9,918 nt of DNA from DASXPG01 sp036493755 (lineage in GTDB: Bacteria; Gemmatimonadota; Gemmatimonadetes; Gemmatimonadales; JACORV01): assembly GCA_036493755.1 (NCBI GenBank), contig DASXPG010000056.1, positions 1 to 9,918 on the forward strand, written 5' to 3'. A model generated the notes under the pieces. The model was not told the origin of the DNA and ran no database searches. It saw nothing but the letters and a program-made list of their open reading frames with translations. A program made the translations under genes and the position numbers. This document shows positions 6,045 through 9,918 of the stretch, piece after piece (positions within the stretch are counted from its first letter, which is position 1; every line of letters starts with the position of its first letter).

Positions 6045-6365
6045 TCAGACCAAGCGCGGTCCCGATGGCTCGATGGTGAAGCGATCCTCCAGCCGGGTCA
6101 TCAGCAACAGGAACCGGATCTCCTCCGACACGCCGCGCAGCACCACGCCGTGCTTCCGCTCGGCGGCGCGCAGCTGAAGCATCACCAGCGCTCCCAACCC
6201 GGCGCTGTCCATCCGGTGGGTGCGGGTGAGATCGATGACCAATCGACCCTCGGTTCCAGCATCCAGCCGCGAAAGCGCTACGAGGGCCTCTTCGCGAAAA
6301 GTGGCCCGCGTTTGCGCGTCGAGGCGATCCGGCGCGATGATCTGAAGTTCTTTCACGAAGTCCAC
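6045..6365 (-). CDS. STAS-domain protein (anti-sigma factor antagonist-like)
   Basis: 106 residues, a single STAS domain. The core LVIDLTRTHRMDSAGLGALV (42-61) carries the family's DSxGLG motif. Ser54 occupies the position phosphorylated in SpoIIAA/RsbV. Such proteins bind anti-sigma kinases and release sigma factors. STAS domains also occur in lipid-transport (MlaB-like) systems, so the role cannot be settled here. No anti-sigma kinase, phosphatase or sigma factor is in the window. The start GTG 6365 is the first in the frame. I see no good ribosome site for it, and GTG at codon 4 is an alternative. It is 71 bases upstream of the preferred ccmA start, same strand, with no terminator between, so co-transcription is possible, although the repeat and TATATT box suggest ccmA may have its own promoter. 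Confidence 0.82.
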   Translation of the reverse strand: MDFVKELQIIAPDRLDAQTRATFREEALVALSRLDAGTEGRLVIDLTRTHRMDSAGLGALVMLQLRAAERKHGVVLRGVSEEIRFLLLMTRLEDRFTIEPSGPRLV

Positions 6366-6515
6366 TGGAATGCGGGATTGATGCCCGACCTGGACCTGCG
6401 CGGTAACATCTTGCCAGTCAATTACTTGAGGATCGCCGTGTGACGCATCTTACGCCCATGCACTGTTGCGCTTCGCCTGTGGGCGGCCGAAGCTGCAAGC
6501 CATCGCTGGAAACGC
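6366..6515. other. Intergenic stretch between STAS gene and cspA terminator
   Basis: About 150 bases with no convincing gene on either strand. On the - strand a TTGACT (6421-6416) resembles a -35 box for the STAS/ccm unit, but no acceptable -10 follows at normal spacing. The STAS frame stays open for about 27 codons above GTG 6365 but has no ATG, GTG or TTG there. Confidence 0.5.
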
Positions 6516-6543
6516 AAAGGGCCCGGCAAGAGCCAGGCCCTTC
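6516..6543 (-). terminator. Intrinsic terminator downstream of cspA
   Basis: On the - strand an 11-base stem AAGGGCCTGGC pairs with GCCGGGCCCTT (6542-6532 with 6527-6517), with one G-U pair and a TCTT loop, followed by TGCGTTT. It starts about 21 bases after the cspA stop and separates cspA from the STAS/ccm unit. Confidence 0.8.
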
Positions 6544-6564
6544 CGTCCGGTCATACCCTACGAG

Positions 6565-6771
6565 TCAGACTTTGGTGACGTTCGCCGCTTGCAGGCCCTT
6601 CGGTCCCTCGCGCACTTCGAACTCCACCTTGTCGTTCTCTTTCAGCGACTTGAAGCCGTCGGATTGGATCGCGCTGTAGTGCACAAAAACGTCGGGACCA
6701 CCCTCGCGCTCGATGAATCCGAAACCCTTCGCGTCGTTGAACCACTTGACCCGGCCGGTGATGCGAGACAT
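6565..6771 (-). CDS. Cold-shock domain protein (CspA family)
   Basis: 68 residues, the standard length for a single cold-shock domain. The RNA-binding motifs are RNP1 KGFGFI (15-20) and RNP2 VFVHYSAI (28-35), with the typical N-terminal VKWFNDAKGFGF and the ending GLQAANVTKV. These proteins bind single-stranded RNA and DNA and act as RNA chaperones. Many are constitutive, so cold induction cannot be assumed. The ATG at 6771 has a perfect AGGAGG (6780-6785) eight bases upstream, the strongest ribosome site in the window. It is monocistronic, with its own terminator, and divergent from acs. The family is certain; which paralogue (cspA, cspC and so on) cannot be told. Confidence 0.96.
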   Translation of the reverse strand: MSRITGRVKWFNDAKGFGFIEREGGPDVFVHYSAIQSDGFKSLKENDKVEFEVREGPKGLQAANVTKV

Positions 6772-6935
6772 ACCTAAATCCTCCTGCTTGTGTCACGGGA
6801 ACTCACGATCCCGATGGGCTGAAAGACGGGCTCCTCAAGGTCGTGCTGCGGGCGACACAGAAATACGGCGCGCCCTTTCTAAGCGCAATAGTCGGAGCCA
6901 CTTCGGCGGTTTATCCCGCAAATGGAAGCATGGGA
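6772..6935. other. Divergent promoter region of cspA and acs
   Basis: The 164 bases between the two start codons must hold both promoters. I find only weak matches: on the - strand TTGCGC and TATTTC with 17-base spacing in front of cspA, each three of six to consensus. That would leave a leader of roughly 70 bases, as is usual for cold-shock genes. No gene is supported here; the open frame reaching left from acs to 6843 looks non-coding. Confidence 0.45.
6924..6928 (+). promoter_or_regulatory. Ribosome binding site that decides the acs start
   Basis: GGAAG is seven bases before ATG 6936 but only one base before ATG 6930. The spacing favours the second ATG as the start. Confidence 0.55.
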
Positions 6936-8900
6936 ATGACTGATTCAACACGTATCGAGACGCTCCTCGATGAGTCGCGCATCTTCCGGCCCGACGAGCG
7001 CTTCAGAAGTAGCGCCAATGTCTCCTCCGATGGCGTTTACAAAGATGCGGAAAAGGACCCCGAGGCGTTCTGGGAGAAGTGGGCCAGGGCACTCGACTGG
7101 TACACGCCCTGGTCCCGGGTCCTGGAGTGGACGCCACCTCACGCCAAGTGGTTCGTCGGCGGGAAGCTCAATGCGTCTTACAATTGCCTCGACCGGCACC
7201 TCGGCGGTGCCCGGCGCAACAAGGCGGCGCTGATCTGGGAGGGAGAACCCGGCGACCGTCGCACCATCACCTACCACGAGCTGCACCGCGAAGTCAGCCA
7301 GTTCGCCAACGTCCTGAAGGGACTGGGGGTGAAGCGCGGCGATCGGGTGGCGATCTACATGCCGCTGATCCCCGAGGTCGCCATCGCGATGCTGGCCTGC
7401 GCGCGCATCGGCGCGGCGCATTCGGTGGTCTTCGGCGGCTTTTCGGCCGAATCGCTGTCGGACCGCATCAACGACGCGGGCGCCGTCGCGCTGATCACCG
7501 CCGACGCCGGGTATCGCCGCGGCCAGATCATTCCGCTGAAGCGCAACGCCGACGCGGCGCTCAAGACGTGCCCGTCGATCCGGCACGTAGTGGTGGCGAG
7601 ACGGCTCGCCGGTGGCGCCGGCGACGAAGCCGGCGTCCACATGCAGGAAGGGCGCGACCACTGGTGGCACCGGCTGATGCAGGATGCCTCGGCCGTCTGT
7701 GAACCGGAACGGATGGATGCGGAGGATCTTCTCTACATCCTCTACACCAGCGGCACGACGGGAAAGCCGAAAGGAATCGTCCATACCACGGGCGGCTACA
7801 TGACCCAGGTGACCGCCACCACCAAGCTGGTCTTCGATCTCAAGGAAGAAGATGTGTACTGGTGCACCGCCGACGTCGGCTGGGTCACCGGACATTCGTA
7901 CGTGGTGTATGGTCCGCTGGCGCTGGGCGCGACGGTGATGCTCTACGAAGGCGCGCCCGACTGGCCGGAGAAGGATCGCTTCTGGGACATCATCGAGCGC
8001 CACGGCGTCACCATTCTCTATACGGCGCCGACGGCGATCCGCGCCTTCATGAAATGGGGCACCGAGCACCCGGCGAAGCACGACCTCTCCAGCCTGCGCT
8101 TGTTAGGCAGCGTCGGCGAGCCGATCAATCCCGAGGCCTGGATCTGGTACCACGAGCACATCGGCAAGGGCCGCTGTCCCGTGGTCGATACCTGGTGGCA
8201 GACGGAAACCGGCGGGATCATGATCACGCCCCTCCCTGGACTCACCGCCACCAAGCCGGGTTCCGCGACCCACGCATTCCCCGGCGTCAGCGCGAAGATT
8301 CTCGACCAGGAGGGGAAACCGATCACGGTCGGCGGCGGCCTGCTTGCCATCACCAAGCCCTGGCCGGGAATGCTGCGAACCATCTGGGGCGACGACGAGC
8401 GCTATCGCCAGACCTACTGGTCGAAGTGGAAGGACATGTACTTCCCCGGTGACGGCGCGAAGATCGACACCGACGGCTACTTCTGGCTGCTGGGCCGCGT
8501 GGACGACGTGCTGAACGTTGCCGGACACCGGATCGGCACCATGGAGGTCGAGAGCGCGCTGGTGAGCCACCCGTCGGTCGCCGAGGCGGCCGTGGTGGGG
8601 AAGGCGCATGAGCTCAAGGGGCAGGCCATTGCCGCTTTCGTCACGGTGAAGGCCGGCATTCAGGCCACCGACCAGCTGAAGGACGACCTCAAGCAGCACG
8701 TGGCCAAGAAGATCGGCGCGCTGGCGCGCCCCGACGACATTCTCTACGCCGCCGATCTCCCCAAGACCCGCTCGGGAAAAATCATGCGGCGCCTGCTGCG
8801 CGATATCGCCGAGGGGCGCGCCCTGGGCGACACCACGACGCTGGCCGATCCTACGGTTGTGGCGAAGCTGAAGGACGAGTACGAAGAGAAGGAAGGCTGA
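6936..8900 (+). CDS. acs: Acetate--CoA ligase (AMP-forming acetyl-CoA synthetase)
   Basis: 654 residues, the usual full length (about 650). It activates acetate with ATP to acetyl-AMP and then forms acetyl-CoA in the cytoplasm. The phosphate-binding loop is YTSGTTGKPKG at residues 270-280. DTWWQTETGG contains Trp421, the residue that in Salmonella Acs (Trp414) closes the acyl pocket to fit acetate. YFPGDGAKIDTDGYFWLLGR with DDVLNVAGHRIG forms the hinge region. The C-terminal PKTRSGKIMRR carries the catalytic Lys615, the site that is acetylated to switch the enzyme off in many bacteria. The start at ATG 6936 is chosen by the GGAAG spacing; a longer frame to 6843 adds residues with no family likeness. 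It is divergent from cspA, and its last 50 bases overlap the end of the VKOR gene on the other strand. Trp421 argues against a propionate-specific enzyme. Confidence 0.96.
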   Translation: MTDSTRIETLLDESRIFRPDERFRSSANVSSDGVYKDAEKDPEAFWEKWARALDWYTPWSRVLEWTPPHAKWFVGGKLNASYNCLDRHLGGARRNKAALIWEGEPGDRRTITYHELHREVSQFANVLKGLGVKRGDRVAIYMPLIPEVAIAMLACARIGAAHSVVFGGFSAESLSDRINDAGAVALITADAGYRRGQIIPLKRNADAALKTCPSIRHVVVARRLAGGAGDEAGVHMQEGRDHWWHRLMQDASAVCEPERMDAEDLLYILYTSGTTGKPKGIVHTTGGYMTQVTATTKLVFDLKEEDVYWCTADVGWVTGHSYVVYGPLALGATVMLYEGAPDWPEKDRFWDIIERHGVTILYTAPTAIRAFMKWGTEHPAKHDLSSLRLLGSVGEPINPEAWIWYHEHIGKGRCPVVDTWWQTETGGIMITPLPGLTATKPGSATHAFPGVSAKILDQEGKPITVGGGLLAITKPWPGMLRTIWGDDERYRQTYWSKWKDMYFPGDGAKIDTDGYFWLLGRVDDVLNVAGHRIGTMEVESALVSHPSVAEAAVVGKAHELKGQAIAAFVTVKAGIQATDQLKDDLKQHVAKKIGALARPDDILYAADLPKTRSGKIMRRLLRDIAEGRALGDTTTLADPTVVAKLKDEYEEKEG

Positions 8901-9300
8901 CCAGCGACGCCAGGAAGATCGCGAGGATGATGCAGGCGCTGGCGACGCACCAGCGGCAAATGGCGTGGATGCGGAACAGCTCGAGCCACGTCAGGTACGC
9001 CGTGAAAGCGACGCCGGCGCCCGATACGATCGCCAGCTGCAGCGTCGGCTCGCGGCGCCCATCCCACTTTTCGTTCAATCCCATCAACGAGATGATCAGC
9101 AACGCCAGGTATCCGGTGATGCCGTAGGCCGCCACCGGCATCCCGAATAACTCCGCATACCGGCTGGCCTGAACCTTCTCGCATTGGTTGGTGCCGCCGC
9201 ATGCCAGCGTGCCGGCGAGGCCGTAATGATACAACGTCAGATACAGCGAGAGCAGCAGTCCCAGCAGCGCCAGGACCGCGATGAGTTGCCGGTGCCGCAT
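8851..9300 (-). CDS. Vitamin K epoxide reductase family membrane protein (bacterial VKOR)
   Basis: 149 residues with about four membrane helices. Bacterial VKOR takes the place of DsbB: it reoxidises a DsbA-like partner in the periplasm and passes electrons to quinone. The four conserved cysteines are visible: loop pair Cys34 and Cys40 (ACGGTNQC) and the quinone-proximal CRWC, Cys115-Cys118. The conserved Ser46 sits in KVQAS, followed by the family signature LFGMPVAAYG. ATG 9300 shares one base with the stop of the DsbA-like gene (TGATG), so the two are coupled; the longer open frame lies within that gene. The gene ends with TAG at 8853-8851, inside the antisense strand of acs. It is a single-domain VKOR with no fused thioredoxin, consistent with a separate partner encoded just upstream. 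Confidence 0.93.
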   Translation of the reverse strand: MRHRQLIAVLALLGLLLSLYLTLYHYGLAGTLACGGTNQCEKVQASRYAELFGMPVAAYGITGYLALLIISLMGLNEKWDGRREPTLQLAIVSGAGVAFTAYLTWLELFRIHAICRWCVASACIILAIFLASLVSLPSLRTRPSASPQP

Positions 9301-9918
9301 CAGCTTCGGGAGTGCGCGGGCCGGGCCGGCGGGGCTCCGGCGCCGGTCAACGAGTCGGTGATGTGAATGAGCTGATCGACCGTCGGCGACTGGTTGCCCT
9401 TCCACTCGCGGCCGTTGATGAAGAACGTCGGCGTGCCGCCAAGATGGAGCGAATCGCCCAACGCCTTGTCAGCAAGGACATGACCCCACGCGCTCCGGGT
9501 CTTCATGCAGGCATCGTAGCGACCGCGGTCGAGGCCGGCCTGCGTGGCGTAGTCGGCCAGGTCTCTGGTCGGATCGCTGGCCTCGGTCCAGTCACCCTGG
9601 TGCTGGTAGATGAGGTCGTGCATCTCCCAGAACTTTCCCTGCTCGTTCGCGCAGGCCGCGGCAAGGTGCGCGTAGGGAGACTTGGCGTGGATGTTCAGCG
9701 GAAAGTTCATGAAGGTCCACTGAACCTTGCCGGTGCTGAGCAGCCGCTGACGGACGTCGGGCATTTGCAGCGTGGCGAACTGGCCGCACCAGGGACACTC
9801 GAAATCCGAAAACTCCATGATCTTCACCGGCGCCGAGTCGGGGCCGAGGCTGACGCCGCGGGGACCCGGCGCGATCGGCGCGGTCGTTTCAGCGGTGAGC
9901 GGCGGCTCGTGATTCATT
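9300..9918 (-). CDS. DsbA-like thioredoxin-fold disulfide oxidoreductase (5' end off the window)
   Basis: At least 205 residues, running off the right edge. It has a thioredoxin fold with a helical insertion, DsbA/Thioredoxin_4 type. The active site is FECPWCG with Cys41 and Cys44 counted from the Met at 9917, and the cis-proline loop is GGTPTFFING with Pro163. It would introduce disulfide bonds in exported proteins and be reoxidised by the VKOR encoded next, whose start overlaps its stop (TGATG). The Met at 9917 is followed by a Pro/Ala/Thr-rich linker and then the domain, with no signal peptide or membrane anchor. The real start is therefore probably beyond the window and this Met internal, though that cannot be checked here. 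CPWC differs from the CPHC of E. coli DsbA. A DsbG-like or reducing role is possible, but the VKOR neighbour favours oxidation. Confidence 0.9.
   Translation of the reverse strand, partial: MNHEPPLTAETTAPIAPGPRGVSLGPDSAPVKIMEFSDFECPWCGQFATLQMPDVRQRLLSTGKVQWTFMNFPLNIHAKSPYAHLAAACANEQGKFWEMHDLIYQHQGDWTEASDPTRDLADYATQAGLDRGRYDACMKTRSAWGHVLADKALGDSLHLGGTPTFFINGREWKGNQSPTVDQLIHITDSLTGAGAPPARPAHSRS

Noticed and set aside
6416..6421. TTGACT on the - strand as a -35 box for the STAS/ccm transcript
   Set aside because: No acceptable -10 hexamer follows at 16-18 bases, so I do not call a promoter.
6030..6679. Open frames on the + strand across the STAS gene, its upstream region and cspA
   Set aside because: They are antisense to well-supported genes or run through the cspA terminator, with no domain or ribosome site.
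6843..6935. A 31-codon N-terminal extension of acetyl-CoA synthetase
   Set aside because: It has no family likeness, lies in the region needed for promoters, and the ribosome site favours ATG 6936.
2041..8105. Rare TTA leucine codons in the ketosynthase, ccmA and acs genes
   Set aside because: TTA control is known from Streptomyces, and nothing here indicates that lineage; a few TTA codons in GC-rich genes are not evidence of regulation.
2040..8107. Recurring GTTAGG motif at 2040, 5854, 8102 and, on the other strand, 5888
   Set aside because: About four copies on two strands is near what base composition alone predicts by rough estimate, and the copies lie inside coding regions at no consistent spacing.

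Overview
The window is GC-rich (about two-thirds G+C by eye), densely packed and bacterial. A complete ccmABCD block (System I cytochrome c maturation), a DsbA-like/VKOR thiol-oxidase pair and acetate activation suggest an aerobic, respiring, high-GC bacterium with a periplasm. Gemmatimonadota is my best guess, but it rests on overall impression and not on a marker gene, so treat it as low confidence. I see no tRNA, rRNA, CRISPR array, insertion sequence or phage gene.

Region A (1-2958, + strand) is a tightly coupled operon: the last 20 codons of an unidentified gene, then a flavin reductase, a class I SAM methyltransferase, a SRPBCC/polyketide-cyclase-like protein and a FabF-type ketosynthase. 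Each stop codon overlaps the next start (TGATG, GTGA, ATGA, GTGA), which fixes three starts well inside the longest open frames. Ketosynthase, cyclase, methyltransferase and flavin supply together suggest a small polyketide or acyl-chain tailoring pathway. Its product is unknown, and no carrier protein, ketoreductase or flavin-dependent oxygenase lies in the window. Region B (3021-3713, +) is a lone aquaporin whose selectivity filter reads His-Ile-Ala-Arg, as in plant tonoplast aquaporins, not as in AqpZ or GlpF. A strong bidirectional hairpin terminator follows it.

Region C (3784-6365, - strand, transcribed right to left) holds a STAS-domain protein, then ccmA, ccmB, ccmC and a 33-codon ccmD. 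The ccm genes overlap one another. The cluster stops at the shared terminator, with no ccmE, ccmF, ccmG or ccmH. Upstream of ccmA are three perfect copies of a 9-bp repeat and a TATATT box seven bases before the preferred GTG, which hints at a leaderless transcript.

Region D (6516-9918) contains cspA with its own terminator (-), a divergent acetyl-CoA synthetase gene (+), and a VKOR gene coupled to a DsbA-like gene that runs off the right edge (both -). The acs and VKOR genes converge and overlap tail to tail by 50 bp with no visible terminator. The strongest leads are the four-gene coupled cluster, the TIP-like aquaporin filter and the ccmA leader. None is a proven new system.
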